A program made the position numbers and the translations under genes. The notes under the pieces are model-generated. The model saw nothing but the letters and a program-made list of their open reading frames with translations. It searched no databases and was not told the DNA's origin. From positions 5,838,001-5,902,000 of the forward strand of contig CM034108.1 in the NCBI GenBank assembly GCA_019914945.1: a stretch of 64,000 nt of DNA, written 5' to 3'. The stretch is from Typha latifolia. Its lineage: Eukaryota; Streptophyta; Magnoliopsida; Poales; Typhaceae. This document shows, one piece after another, positions 47,501 through 58,861 of the stretch (positions are counted from its first letter, which is position 1; each line of letters opens with the position of its first letter).

Positions 47501-50500
47501 TATAGTCCGATTCGATATGGGCGGCCGATACAGTTGATATGACCAATATAGCCAATACGTATTATTTTTCGGATAACTGATCCTGATTTTAATACCGAGT
47601 TTTGAAACCTTGGTACTTGGTTTAATTAGAAAAGTAAAAAGCAATGGAAGTAAGAAGGAAGTTTACTTGAATAATCAAGAGAGGAAGAAGGTGGTCAAAT
47701 GACTTTTCAGTTTGACTTTATAAAAGTAATTCCATGACACAACAATTATTACAATTATTGTACTATATTAAATCCTTAAGAATCTTAGGCCAAAAAATGT
47801 TCCATTCAACGTAGTCTAATCATGGTTTGCTTCATATCTACGCAAGTAAGAATCCTATGAGATATTAACACTTATTATGAGATATGAACCCAAACCATCT
47901 GACATGTTTGCAACTTGCAAGAACGCTCACAAGTATAATTCCTGTATATCTTTTGCTTGAAAGGAGTACATAGATTCTCTTGATTCTCTGTTATAATTGT
48001 ATTGAAAGAGATAAAGGTAAAACATGGGACAAATAAAACTGTCCCAAGTATTTTGTCTGCTGAAATTTGACTCTGATAAGCGATAGTAATCCCATTCATA
48101 ATGAATGTTAAAATTGAAATCGAGGATCTTATGCTCTTTCCTTTTGTAGTTGGCTTGTTGGCTTGTTAATGTCATGCTGGATTTCCATTAATTATAAAGA
48201 AATTTTATCCCTTATATTTAGGTTTAATGGCTTTTCAATTTTTAATGTTCACCATTATGCTAGTTTCACTTCAGCTTGCTTGTTTCAATATTTTCAGCTT
48301 CAAAAGCATCTATCATCACAAGATCATCCGTATCATAAATTCAGTACAGGTAAGCAATTTGATATCTTGAGTAACTTATAATCTGCGGTCTTATTTTATT
48401 ATTATTATTGTAGCTGTGTTCTTTTAGTTTTACATGATGTTGTTGCTTGCTAGAATATCTTGCCTATTTTTGGATGGACTTAAATCATTTTTCTTGAAAT
48501 AGATATCAATCTCAAGGATTACAGTGCTATGGCCACAGGGCAGGCTAGCATATCCAACATTGGCTTGGCATGGCGTGTCATAGCACACGTCACGCTGAGT
48601 GTGGGCAATCCGAGGCCATTTGGGGTATCCGTGGCACATTTACACATTCTTGATACGCCCTAAAACAGGGTTTTCCAACTTTTTAGTGGCTAAATTAGCT
48701 TTCACTGGTTAAATGAAAGACATTTAGCATTAGATATTGGTAAAAAAATGCAATTTTGTGTAGAAATTGGAGTATTAATTGACATGAAAGCACAAAAATA
48801 TATATAAGTTGTAAATTGTATACATATAGTTCAAACTGGATAAACAAATTATAGTAACCCAAAGTAGATCAATGCCCATAAGGTGAATCATGCTCCAATT
48901 AGATTTCAAATTGATGTTTCCCTAAACGTTTTTGATTGTTTCAAATTTAGGCATAAGGTTTGGGCCATGGTTGGGATCGACCGAAACGGATTGGGATCCA
49001 CCATGCCGATCCATGGCTGAAACCAGTCCAAGTATCGGTTGGATCGGCCGATATCCGATTCGTATCGGGGCAGGATCGACCATATCAGTCGATCCGCTGA
49101 TATGGGCTCTCCCTCTTTCTTCTCTCACGCCATCTCTCTTCTCTCTATTTTTTTCATTTCTTCTCTCACCGGTGCCATATCTCTCTCATTTCTCTCTACT
49201 CCCTCCCTCTCTCTTGTTCTTCCTCTCTTTCTTTTTTCCAATCTTTTTCTCTGTCTCTCTCTCTCCTTTAATATCTGTTATTGCAGTAGAAAATCTGATG
49301 TAGTAACAAAGAGTGAGATAGAGAGACGAGAGAGAGAGTGGAGAGTGAGAGAGGAAGGAAGAGTGTGTGTGTGTGAGAGAGAGAGAGGAAAGAAGAAGTA
49401 AAAAAAATAGAGAAATAAAATTACCTTGCGATAAGAGAGGGAGGAAGATGGAGATTGAGAGAGAAAGAAAGAAGAGGGAGAGAGAAGAAATAAAAAAATA
49501 GAATTTGCCTTGTAGCAGTAATAGAGAAAAGGAGAAAAAAAGAGAAAAGGGGACAGAGAAGGGAGAGCCAACTTGGTATTCATCAAAGTTTTGAATAAGT
49601 TAATGTAACTTTTAGTTTTTATATTTTATATGTGAATAACTATTATTTTTTTTATCATTTTTCTAAATTTTAAAAAAATTCTCATATTTTAAATAATATT
49701 TAGAATTTATATGATTAAAAAAATAATCCGATACAATCTAAGCGGCCGATACAACCAATAAAATCGATATGGCCGATATGTATCGTTTTTCTGGATGGCC
49801 GATTCCGAGTTTTGGAACTTTGGTTTGGGTGAAACCATTAGTTTTTATCCATGTTTGAAATGTCATCAAACAATTGCAAAGTTCAAGTTGAGATCAGTCT
49901 ATATCTGAAATTAAGCTTTATTTTTATGGTATTTCTTTCTGCAAAATGTTATATAATTTTTATCATTTTAGCTCGATATCTTGCAGTACAAGGGTATCTT
50001 TGGCATGCCCCATGCCACGTGCCAATACCCCATTGGCACAGGGTGTGCTGAGTGACATGGCAACTCCTCAACTCGTTTAATGATTTAATGGTTTTCTTTG
50101 TTTATTATATTGGAAATGTGCCACTATTTCTGGGCTAGTGGGAGAACACATTTTTATGCAACTTTATGGCTACTTATCTTTAGCTTTGCGAAGAATATAT
50201 ACACTTGAACTCTATTAGTAAGGGTTCTTTAATTGTGACTATCCTCCCTCTTTGGTCTTTATTAACTTAAAAAAACTCAAAGGTAGTGGTTTTCTTAACT
50301 TGGACTGTACTAAACTTTATCCCTTGTTTGATCTTTAAAGGAGAATAAGAAAAATGCATTTGTTCTAGTGACAAAAGGTTTAATCACGAGGTGGTCAATA
50401 TATTTCTTGGTGTTTAAGTTAGTTCTGATCATATTCATTTTGGTTTCTACTGAATAACAACATGTTAGAAGAAAAAACATAAGATAAATTGCTTGGTTTT

Positions 50501-53500
50501 CATGTTAGTGATGATCCAAGTTCTCATATCTCATGATAGTATAGTCCATGATTTTCAGCAGTTTGCAGCTTAGAAACACCAAAGTTGATATGAAAGCACA
50601 AATGGATTGCTTGAGTTTGAGCTAAGACTTATTTTAGCTCATTGCATATCTGGGTCTACGTTGGTAACTCGAGTGGATGTCAAGATACCGAGCAATGATT
50701 ACTCAGATCACTTTATTATATAACCAACCTAAGTTATGGACTTTGTCGTGCTTTGAATTGGTATATATTGAATATTTTGGTTGCCAATATTTGTGAGTTT
50801 TACAATTTTAGTTATATATATATATATTCTGGTGCAACTTAGTTCATTTATTGCTAATATTGTGGGAACCTGTTTACTGCTGTTTGCTTGAATTGTAACA
50901 CAAATATAGTATAAGGATGATTATGAAATGCAACTATGATTTGCCAGGTGGCATCTAAGCTTGTTGCTTTAATTATTATTAATCATTAGTTCGTTTTCAC
51001 TTTGTCTAGGTGTACTTTAGGTTCATATTAGTTGGTTTTTTAACTTGTTAGTTGTTGTTAGACTTGATGTAGAGGCTTCCTAAGCCTTTTAGGATATGCA
51101 GCCACCTTTTGCTCCTCCTTATTGGAACTGACCACTTATTGGATCCATTATAGACATCTTAAATGTCTTAGGGCATTGGTATCATAATTTACTTGAGATG
51201 CGATCCTAACCTTAAATGAATTCTAAGAAACCCAAATATGGTCTATCTATAAATTCCTGCAGTTGAGTATTGTGTAGAAATAAAGGTTCAAAGGCGACTT
51301 ATCATGTAAGGAAAGTAGGAAATCTTAGAGCATATGGATAAGTAAGCCTTCCTTAATCCTTCTTTTTCAGTTCTCTGGTCCTATTGATGATTTCAATTTT
51401 CTGTTGGTACTCTCTTTACCCTCTTTTCAATCTGCTGACCTTTTCATTGCCTAAGTCAAGGGTGATAGGTAAAATCTTTCACTTTTAAGACGAATGCCAG
51501 GCTGGATTTATTTCTTTTTCTCCTTTGACATTAAAATGGTCTCCAATGCGAAAAGAACTACTTGACATATGACTTATGTTTGAGGCTAGATTTATAGAGA
51601 TTTGAAGAGTTTATTGCTTGTTACTTTGTTATATCACTTGCTGATCCAAATTGTTCGATTGCGTTGCAAGGAGCTGTACTGTTCATTGAAATACATAAGG
51701 TGATGGTTATTGCTTGACACCACTCAACAATTTTGATACAAATAAGGGACTTTAACTGTTCTATCTACAAAATAGTTGTATGCTATTGTTTTATATCATT
51801 CCATCAACCAATCAAAATCGAATTTGTAATTGAGTTGTTAGTTTGTTTCAATCTTATTATTTTTTCTCTACACAAATATAGACTTACCTTGCTACGCCAC
51901 GGTTCATGCGGGTCAAACAACCATGTGTAACAAGGTTTGACACTTTGACTAAGGTGGGCCAACAATTTGCACTATTAATGCACTCCCTGTAGAAAGTCTT
52001 GTTGACAAGCTAGCTATGCAATATATTGTGCAATGTTTGTAGGGTTAAGACGTGCATACTGGCCTGATAATTATGTAGATGGAATATAAAAGAATGGAGA
52101 TCAATGCTTGATCTGGACTTGAAAGATAGGAACTAGTATCAGTTGGAAATATATATGTCTCAAGGCATTTGCAATTGGTACTGCAAAGACACCACATTGA
52201 TTTCTTTAGTTCTTTTAACACTTAATAGTGTTGATCATCTTGTGGTTTAAAATGTACTCGGAAATATGCTTCTGTATAGCACATATTATGCTGGTCATCC
52301 CAGAATTCTAATTGATGTAATATGCATTGCAGAAGGCATAATATGCTAAAACTTATGTTAGGTAGCCTGGAAAGATAGCTGATTTTTTTGTGGTCTGATA
52401 ATATTATCCATTGCTTGGATTGTGTTTTCTTTGACAACAAGTCTTTAACTTTTTGGCATTTCACATACAAACCAAGAATTCTTGTTGGTTATATCTATTC
52501 TTCCTTTTCTCTAGTTTCAGTGCCCTAATTCCTTTGCTTTTTTGTTTCCTCTCTTTCTGGGCATTTCATTGTTATTTGACATGTTTGCTTTCTTGAAGTA
52601 TGGGGTCCTTTCTTCTAGATGGCTCATGGCTCCTTTGAACCTACTGGTCTTACGTGCAATTTGTGGTGCCACAAGCATTGTATTGTCACTTGTATGCTCT
52701 CCTTCATCTCCGCCTCTGCATCTATACCCTTTTATTAATAGAAACCCTACAAGGAAAAGGGAAAGCATACCTTATGATACGCTTAAAACGTTTTGTGAAA
52801 TAAATTATGATCTTTTTGCTACAGAGCTCTTAACTTATTAGTTCATAGATCTTTGGGCTTTGATTACCAAGGAATAGAGACTCTACAAATAAAAACCGAG
52901 GATTGGGACTCCATTGCTGTCATTTCATATGTATATGGTTACAATTATTTATGCTCTCAGTGTGCCTATGATGTAGCACCAGGCGGATTTTTAACTAGTG
53001 TCTATCATCTTACGAGAATACAGTATGGTATAGATAAACTAGAAGAGGTATACATAAAAGTATTTGCTCCAAGGGATAATCCTAGAATCCCGTCTGTTTT
53101 CTGGATTTGGAGAATTGCTGATTTTCAAGAACGCGAATCTTATGATATGTTGGGAATCTCTTATGATAATCATCCACGTCTTAAACGCAAGGTTCCAAAA
53201 ATTGGTATTGGGATCGGGATCGGCCGTTCGGAAAAACGATACGTATCGGCCGCCTGTATCGGATCGGATTATTTTAATTAAATAAAATTCTAAATATTAT
53301 TTAAAAATGTTGAGAAATTTCTAAAAATTTAGAAAAAATTATAAGAAAATAAGAAATAATAATTACTCACATATAAAGCCTAAAAAGTAAAAAACTAAAA
53401 ATTTCTCTTCTTTCCTCTCTTTTTTTCTATCCCTTTAACTATTAGTCTGAAGTATCCATTCTTTCCTACACTTTCTTTTTCTTTCTATCTTTTCCTCTCT

Positions 53501-55867
53501 CTCTCTCTCTTTCTCTCTCCCTCACTCTCTCTCTTTCCCTCTCTCTCTCCCTCTCTCTCTAGCTGCTACTGTCAGCAGCAGCTGTCCCTCTTTCCCTCAC
53601 TCTCTCTCTCTCTCTCCCCCTTTCTCTCTCCCTCACTCTCTCTCTCTTTCCCTCTCTCTCTCTCCCTGCTGACAGCTGTAGCTAGCAGCCACTTGTAAGG
53701 TCGAAACCAGCCAACTGGCTGGTTTCAACCCAGATCGGGATCGGCTATAGACGATCTTGATCCGTTTCGGCCGAAACTAGAAACTATGCTTAAACGTATC
53801 TTAATGCCGGAAAGTTGGATAGGCTGGCCTTTACATAAGGATTATATCACTCCAAATTTCTATGAAATACAAGATGCTCATTGAATGATAAGAAACTAAT
53901 ATTCACTTATACGACACGACTCCAGATTTCATTCAAGTCAAGGAAGATTTTTATGTTCTGTTTTAGATGAAAGATAATAACTACTGGACTCTAATTCTGC
54001 TTTGAAGGAAGCAGATCACAATTTTGTCTCAGATTGTGTGATCTTATCAATCCTCTAGGGATCATTCATCTTTCTCCTCCATGACATGAGATAGCCTAGT
54101 ATTGCAAATCACAATTTTGTGGTGTGTATGTAAGGGGGAGGGGCTGTCGATGGTACCCTCCATGGTACATGCTGTGCTGACACGACAACCACTGGTCAGT
54201 TGATTCAGTTTTGTAAGACTGTTTGGATGCTATGAACTTTCACAATATTAAATTTTAATGAATGACATGCTATCAGGGCCACTCAGACCAATGTTTTGAG
54301 TTTGGCAGCAAAGCTTTGATTGTTATATTTGTTGCTTTGTCATTATCACTTTGTATAGATGGTCTTCATTAGACTCTGAAAGTGCAAATCCACTTGTCAA
54401 CCCTGTTTAATATTTTCTAGAGAATTGTATCTAGCTGAGATTTATTTTCTTTAAAATTTGTCAAAGATTTATTAAATGAAGACTATTCTTTAACCAGCCA
54501 AGTGCTTAGTCTTATCTATCTGTCTAATTGTTTGTTTGTGGGAGTTGACTTTCACTGCATACTATGAGCAGAACATGATTTCTCTTTGTATGAGGCTTCA
54601 ACTGATCTAGAAATTTGGAAGCGTAAGATGTACGCAATTTTAATTTTACCCCCTTTATATAATACTTTGTTTCAATACAAAAATAAGCAAACTATGGCGC
54701 ATGGGTCAAGAATTAACAGTCACATCAAGTGATGCTCTCTAAAATGTAGATTAATCTGCATAGTTGCATACATAATGTAGGGTTTGCATCTCTTATGTTC
54801 TGTGGCTCTTCTTGAATTTATTTCCTTGTCTTATGATTTTCTCTGTTAGCTGAAACTTCTTGTTTCATGTTGCTATTGTTATATTTCATCTTCTGGTTCA
54901 ACATCATACATTCTCTATCAAGTTGCTAGTTGATATACTTTCCCAAAATGTAAGCCTATTGGCAGGCTAAACATATAAATTAAGTTACAACATAATAACT
55001 CAAGTTTCCTAGAATTTAATAGCTTTCTTTAAGCTAACATGTCCACAATCCGTTGATCACCATAAGCCTATTGACAGGCTGGCAGCTATGTACTTGCCTT
55101 TTTTTGTTTTGAATATAGCATTTTTTTGAGTTATTTTTACTCTTTTAGATCCCATTGATCACTTGAGTGGCACTGAACCAAGGAATTACTTTAGATATAT
55201 ATTATTTTTATACTTATTTTATGCTGTTTTAGGAAATTGGCATACATTGGAGGTTAAACCAAAAGAAAATGGAGTGGACACAAGGCTTGCATTGCTTAAA
55301 TTTTATGAAGATAACTATTCTGCAAACCTTATGCACCTAGTGGTATACGGAAAAGGTTAGGGCCTACTTTTTATAGTTATCAAATGTTTATAACCTCTTT
55401 TATATACTTATCTGTTCTTTCCTTGTCGATGGAATTCATAGAGAGCCTTGATAATATCCAAAAACTAGTTGAAGAGAAGTTCCAAGATATTCCAAATATA
55501 GAAAGGAGTCACTTTCACTTCCATGGTCAACCTTGTTCAAGTGAACATCTCCAGGTATATCAGCTAATGCTAGTACAGATAATCTTTAAAGTTGCAATAT
55601 TATGCATAAATCTGTTCATATTACTATCCATCTAATTGTAATCCTGCTATAATTATGATGAGAATAAATACAATCATAGTTTATTAACTGTTAGATTGTT
55701 GCAGATCCTTGTTAAAGCAGTCCCTATAAAGCAAGGTCACACTTTGAGAATTATATGGCCAATTACTCCTAGCATTCGCAATTATAAGGAAGGCCCTTGC
55801 AGGTACCTTGGTCATCTTATTGGACATGAAGGAGAAGGATCTCTCTTTTACATATTGAAAAAGTTAG
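35572..55867 (+). CDS. IDE: Insulin-degrading enzyme-like zinc metallopeptidase (M16), 5' part, 10 exons seen
   Basis: Plant insulysin-like peptidase that degrades peptides inside its closed chamber; plant relatives are often peroxisomal or cytosolic. Exons: 35572-35694, 35773-35848, 36114-36181, 39295-39386, 39471-39544, 39617-39660, 48298-48349, 55233-55355, 55442-55554 and 55705-55867. All junctions are GT-AG with matching phases, giving residues 1-309 plus one base. The inverted zinc motif HFLEH is at residues 64-68 (ligands His64 and His68, catalytic Glu67). The third ligand is Glu145 in KAVDSENQKN, the same 77-residue spacing as in human IDE. This covers roughly the first M16 domain of a protein usually about 970 aa long. 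No next exon (expected to start with a W-A segment) was found by 64000, so the gene either continues past the window or is cut. Introns 6 and 7 (8.6 and 6.9 kb) are swollen by mobile elements. Confidence 0.9.
37674..37860. repeat. Partial copy of the 56828-57250 MITE family in intron 3
   Basis: 'agggttaaatatattttacc' here corresponds to the inverted-repeat end of the MITE at 56828-57250. It is followed by the shared phrases 'aaaatcacttta' and 'gtgactaaagtgaagccgtc'. Only one end is recognisable. Confidence 0.55.
39874..40448 (+). mobile_element. Solo LTR-like sequence in intron 6
   Basis: It starts TGATATGATTTGAG, has TATATATAGAGAG (a TATA region, about 40172-40186), and ends CTGTAACA. The next bases, ATTTGGTGTTAGAGC, resemble the TGGTATCAGAGC primer-binding site. 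The piece is therefore an LTR followed by a primer-binding site, with the rest of the element missing. No target-site duplication was found. Confidence 0.55.
40411..40571 (+). repeat. Three tandem copies of an LTR-end/primer-binding-site unit
   Basis: Units of about 53-54 bp start at 40411, 40465 and 40518. Each reads GAC(t/c)(c/t)TTGTTGC, then an A/TCGACT-type block, then 'aacaatttggt' or 'aataatttggt', then 'gt(g/a)t(t/c)aga'. Each unit spans the junction between an LTR end and a tRNA-Met-type primer-binding site. Confidence 0.75.
41233..42028 (+). mobile_element. Solo LTR with 5-bp target-site duplication (intron 6)
   Basis: 796 bp, starting TGCTGCTGTTTTTAATTT and ending GACCATAATA (the related copy ends GACCGTAACA, so the CA end has mutated). 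It is flanked by GTTAA at 41228-41232 and 42029-42033. It contains several TTCGAACGC/TTTGAACGC words at 41340-41455. It matches 45930-46709, which lies inverted in the same intron. Confidence 0.75.
43476..44263 (+). mobile_element. Non-autonomous hAT element, copy 1 (788 bp)
   Basis: Left end CAAGGTTCCAAAAATCGG, right end GAAACTAGAAACTATG, flanked by a perfect 8-bp duplication GGTACTTT (43468-43475 and 44264-44271). The 8-bp target and CA-ended imperfect terminal repeats are hallmarks of hAT transposons. The left 130 bp and the right end match the 3.77-kb element at 59609-63380. The middle is CT-rich with GCTGC/GCAGC clusters, and there is no transposase. Confidence 0.88.
44521..44850. repeat. 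Two tandem copies of a ~165-bp segment in intron 6
   Basis: Both copies begin TCTTTTTCACTTCCTGATCT (about 44523 and 44684) and share 'gaaagatctctatataaagg' and 'gcatcttct'. They have diverged at several positions and by a small insertion. Confidence 0.75.
45500..45630. repeat. Three short tandem copies around 'aatcttattcaaggtg'
   Basis: The words AATCTTATTCAAGGTGATAT, then the same, then AATCTTGTTCAAGGTGGTAT, start near 45500, 45550 and 45593, each followed by a T-rich run. Non-coding. Confidence 0.7.
45930..46709 (-). mobile_element. Solo LTR, inverted relative of 41233-42028
   Basis: On the minus strand it starts TGCGGTTCTTAATTTAGGTG and ends AGCGACCGTAACA. It shares with 41233-42028 the start, the block of TTCGAACGC words (plus strand 46530-46625), the 'ccttcttccctctcccttc'-type tract and the 3' end. 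No matching target-site duplication was found, so one flank may have been altered. Confidence 0.7.
46835..47612 (-). mobile_element. Non-autonomous hAT element, copy 2 (778 bp, inverted)
   Basis: On the plus strand it begins CATAGTTCC and ends GAAACCTTG, the reverse of copy 1. The 8-bp flanks are GTACCTGG (46827-46834) and GTACTTGG (47613-47620), one mismatch apart. The interior is CT/GA-rich without any transposase. Confidence 0.82.
48966..49822 (-). mobile_element. Non-autonomous hAT element, copy 3 (857 bp, inverted)
   Basis: The plus strand begins CATGGTTGGGATCG and ends GAGTTTTGGAACTTTG. The 8-bp flanks are GTTTGGGC (48958-48965) and GTTTGGGT (49823-49830). The subterminal GATCGG and GGCCGATA words of the family are present. 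The end mutations and the flank mismatch suggest that it is older than copy 1. Confidence 0.78.
52838..53884 (+). pseudogene. ndhJ: Nuclear copy of plastid ndhJ, split by a hAT element
   Basis: Frames at 52841-53187 and 53797-53884 together match plastid NdhJ, a peripheral-arm subunit of the chloroplast NADH dehydrogenase-like complex. Visible: [44 protein letters not shown] and [20 protein letters not shown], then after the insertion [12 protein letters not shown] and NFYEIQDAH followed by a stop. The first 20 or so codons are missing, and scattered substitutions differ from what I know of the plastid protein. It lies in intron 7 of the peptidase gene, so it is plastid DNA moved to the nucleus (a NUPT). 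The sequence just after 53884 may still be plastid-derived. It cannot function. Confidence 0.9.
53188..53788 (+). mobile_element. Non-autonomous hAT element, copy 4 (601 bp), inserted in the ndhJ copy
   Basis: Begins CAAGGTTCCAAAAATTGG, ends GAAACTAGAAACTATG, and is flanked by a perfect 8-bp duplication CTTAAACG (53180-53187 and 53789-53796). The ndhJ reading frame continues exactly if the element and one flank are removed, which proves both ends. It is the shortest copy and very close to copy 1 over both ends. Confidence 0.95.
54360..54760 (+). repeat. Intron 7 segment also present at 9086-9486
   Basis: See the matching entry at 9086-9486. Here the phrase after 'aaatccacttgtcaaccctg' is 'tttaatattttctag', whereas the other copy has a sequence that pairs with the preceding bases. 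Similarity ends near 54753 ('atgtagatta'). Confidence 0.8.
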
Positions 55868-56827
55868 GTAACTTCAATTTCTGATGTTTTAAATCTTATG
55901 CTTATTTTTATCCTCGTATTTCTGCACACGTTCTTATTTAATTATTTTCTAGGTTTAGATCATCATGCTGGACACATTTTTTTTTTTTTTTTTGTGTGCA
56001 TCTTATGCTTTTCTCTTCTCCTAATTGTTGTTTTTGTTGGCATTACTGTGGGAAGATGCAGAATCAAGGCTGAAGATGTTTTAGGTTGCTAGGGTTGGCC
56101 TTTTTTGTTGTTTTTGGTTAGTTGTTTACTAGTTTCTTACAATTTATTGATAATCAGGTAAGACATTCGAAAGAAAATAGTAGAGTAAAAAGAAAAAACA
56201 CTAGTACCATTTACTAGTACAACATTTTTTTTTTCTAACAATTAGAGATATAGATCACGTCATGTATCCTTATTTTTGAAACATAAAAAAGTAATGTCAA
56301 TGACATCAATAAAGAACTGAAATAACATAGCTTACAGGAAAACATAAAATCAGATGCAAAACAGAATCACAAACAAAAGAGAAACATGAAAAAAAGATAC
56401 AAAACATGATCAAATTGATGTAACCATAGATTGCCTTGAATGGTTTTTATTTTTTGCCCTTAGATAGACATTTGCTTTGTTCAGACAGACTATGGTCAAA
56501 AATATGTACTCTAGTTATGTGTTCTCTAGAAGTTTATCAAAAGGACCCTAGTTTTGCATTTATTAATCACTCACAATCTACCATATGGATATTTATCATT
56601 TGGCCCCTATATTTTGCTTTTAATGCCTCAAAATTACCTCGAGTTAATTTTCATCTAAAAGAACTAACAAAATAGGGAATATCCATCACTTTTGAAAATA
56701 AAAATTTGAAATATCTAAAATACCCCAAATTTGACCTTAAATTTGGTTCCCTTTTTCACTTTTTCTTAACCTTTGAAAACTCATTCAAGGTATTAAAGTC
56801 ATTTTGCATCTATATATTGTTAATTTA
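55868..56827. other. Sequence after the last exon seen; probably intron 10
   Basis: Starts with a splice donor GTAACT. There is a T-rich run at 55977-55995. About 56575-56760 resembles 43255-43460 ('ccatatggatatttatcatt', 'tattttgcttttaat'), so another small dispersed repeat is present. No further peptidase exon was recognised. Confidence 0.45.
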
Positions 56828-57250
56828 AGGGTTGAGTATATTTTACCCCCCATATTTTGGACCAAAATCACTTTACCTCCCGAAGCTTTGTTTTGTATCA
56901 CTATGTCTCTTGCACTTTTGACTAAATGTATATGTCATTAGCAAAGATGATTAAAATCATAAAATGACTTAAACAACCCTGCTTTTGTTAAATAACTTTC
57001 TATTGGAAAAGAAAGCTCAGTGTGGCTTGGTGATACGAAATATAAGTCTTAGCGGTAAAGTGATATATGTTCAAACCGATAACAATTTTTAAAATTTTAA
57101 GGCATGTACATCATTAATTTTGGATTATAAAAATCTACTAGTTGCAATTTAGTCAAAAATACATAGAGGCATAATGATACAACAAAATAAAATTCAAAGG
57201 GTAAAGTGACTTTAGTCCTGAGTACATAAGAGTAAAATATATTTAACCCT
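56828..57250. mobile_element. MITE with long terminal inverted repeats, 423 bp
   Basis: Left end AGGGTTGAGTATATTTTACC; right end on the minus strand AGGGTTAAATATATTTTACT. The inverted similarity extends about 50 bp, with 'aaaatcactttacc' against 'aaagtcactttacc'. It is flanked by TA on both sides, compatible with a Tc1/mariner (Stowaway-like) target. Partial relatives lie at 24810-24970 and 37674-37860. Non-coding. Confidence 0.7.
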
Positions 57251-57984
57251 TAGTTTAATTAATCTATATCGTAATTGTCTATTAAATTGCAATTATGGCC
57301 GACGACACCTGGCATAGGGTGTGCCAGTGACACATCTCGGTGCGAAACCGTGCCGAGTCGAGCTGGTCTGGCACGGGCGTGTTGTTAGGATCATCTTGTT
57401 CGCAATGTCAATCCTATTATATTTACTGTTTTTGAGTCTGTAAATGGGTTGCTAACTCTGTGCCTTTTGTATATTTTTGAGTGTCTTTTGTTGCAAAGTA
57501 CCTTGGGATCTCAATATTAGTGTCATCGCAACACGAGTTTTGGGTTTGCCCATGTGTCTCCCCGCATATGCCCTCAAAAACTATAGGCCAAAACTAAAAT
57601 GGGGCTTACTTTCAAAATGTAACGCCCCAAAAGACCTTTGATCCCCTCGGGTGGCAGAACTAGGGATGCTCATGCTTAGTAGTATAGAAGAATGGTTGAG
57701 AAGCATTAACTGAGCCAGCTCTGCAATCGAAGTGTCACTAGTTCAATGGTGTTTATTTTTCCCTCGATGGTTCTCCTGCCCTTTTAGATTTCTTGTTGTT
57801 GCCATATCTTGTAACTTCCTTTCCTATTAATAAAGAATCACAACCTTTCCCCCAAATTGTATATTTTGCTCGTCTTTGTTTGTCGCAATCTAAACAAGTG
57901 TAACTCTTGCGAAGTGAATGGTTGACTTAACTTGCAACTCGAAAGTTGAATGTTGTATGGTCTTTTGTCCATCTCGAAGACTTA
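57251..57984. other. Intergenic or intron sequence, no gene
   Basis: A GC-rich piece at about 57299-57385 has 'ggcatagggtgtgcc' and 'ctggcacgggcgtg', related in wording to the GC-rich pieces at 49990-50060 and 63440-63935. Nothing coding was seen. Confidence 0.4.
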
Positions 57985-58235
57985 GCTCCCTCATTCACTT
58001 GTGGAATAGGAATAGATTTATTCTAGAATAAGCTTCCTTATTTTGGTGTAGTAACTAAACAACATCTTATTTTATTCTAGTTTACTAATTCAACACTCAT
58101 TTTATTCCATACAACTTTTTAAAACTCATTTATTAATAACCTAAGATTACTATTTTACCTTTGAGATGATAATACGTAATTATTAGTCATATTAGCTATA
58201 ATTACTATCTCTTCTCTCTCTCATCTTTAATGGCA

Positions 58236-58712
58236 GCCTGTGTACCCGCACATTTGCAGGGTAATCGATGCCCTCAAGCAATATAGCATGCTCCTCCTAG
58301 CCTTCTAGCAATCTGCCATTGGCCACGATGTCTCTACTATTACCAAGACCACTTGCGATGAGATCATCAACTCCCTCTCCTTTGCCTTCTGCAAGAAGCT
58401 CGCATTCGGCCTCCTTCGCTCGCTCGACCTTACGCCCGATCTCAACGACATGCTCATCTCCAACCTCTGGTCTGATCTCTCCTTCTCTGACCCTAATGTC
58501 TCCGCCGCATTGACCTCCCTTTCCCTATCCTATCGCCTCATTGCCGTCGACTCCCTCGCTGCGATGATCTCATCCTCCTCTGCCATGCCTTCCTGTCCCA
58601 CCTCGACCGCGTCTCCCTATGGTGAGGCAACATTTCCGCCCTCGACTGCTTTAACGCCGTCGCCAAGTCTGCCTACGGTGCTGCCGCCCTCCTCTTTTAA
58701 GAATTCGGAGGC
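58236..58712 (+). pseudogene. TPLATE: TPLATE fragment (N-terminal region), captured and decayed
   Basis: Conceptual pieces match the N-terminal region of TPLATE, a subunit of the plant endocytic TPLATE complex. DALKQ is followed by QSAIGHDVSTITK, then CDEIINSL, CKKLAFGLLRS, LTPDL, DLSFSDPNVSAAL and SYRLIAVDSLA. In another frame, SHLDRVSLW, then FNAVAKSAY and a tail like the LFQEF of the family follow. Frameshifts, at least two in-frame stops and an internal deletion of roughly 60 codons make it non-functional. I recognised it from memory of the family; a protein search would confirm it. It is more GC-rich than its surroundings. Confidence 0.7.
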
Positions 58713-58861
58713 TAGATTTGATCTAGGCTATTAGGATGTTCATCGGAGGGGGTGAAAAGGGGAATGCCGATTGGGTAGGAACGACGATTGATGCGAGCAA
58801 AACCAAAGCTGGGATATTGGTGTTGGCCGTAGATCTCAGTCGTAGACGGAGGAGAAAAGGA

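Noticed and set aside
49278..49586. 102-codon frame rich in Ser/Leu/Phe
   Set aside because: It reads through the GA-rich interior of a non-autonomous hAT element, so it reflects simple sequence.
55945..56092. Possible exon 11 of the peptidase after an acceptor-like 'tttctag'
   Set aside because: The translation (GLDHHAGH then a Phe run) does not match the W-A-containing segment expected next in the family.
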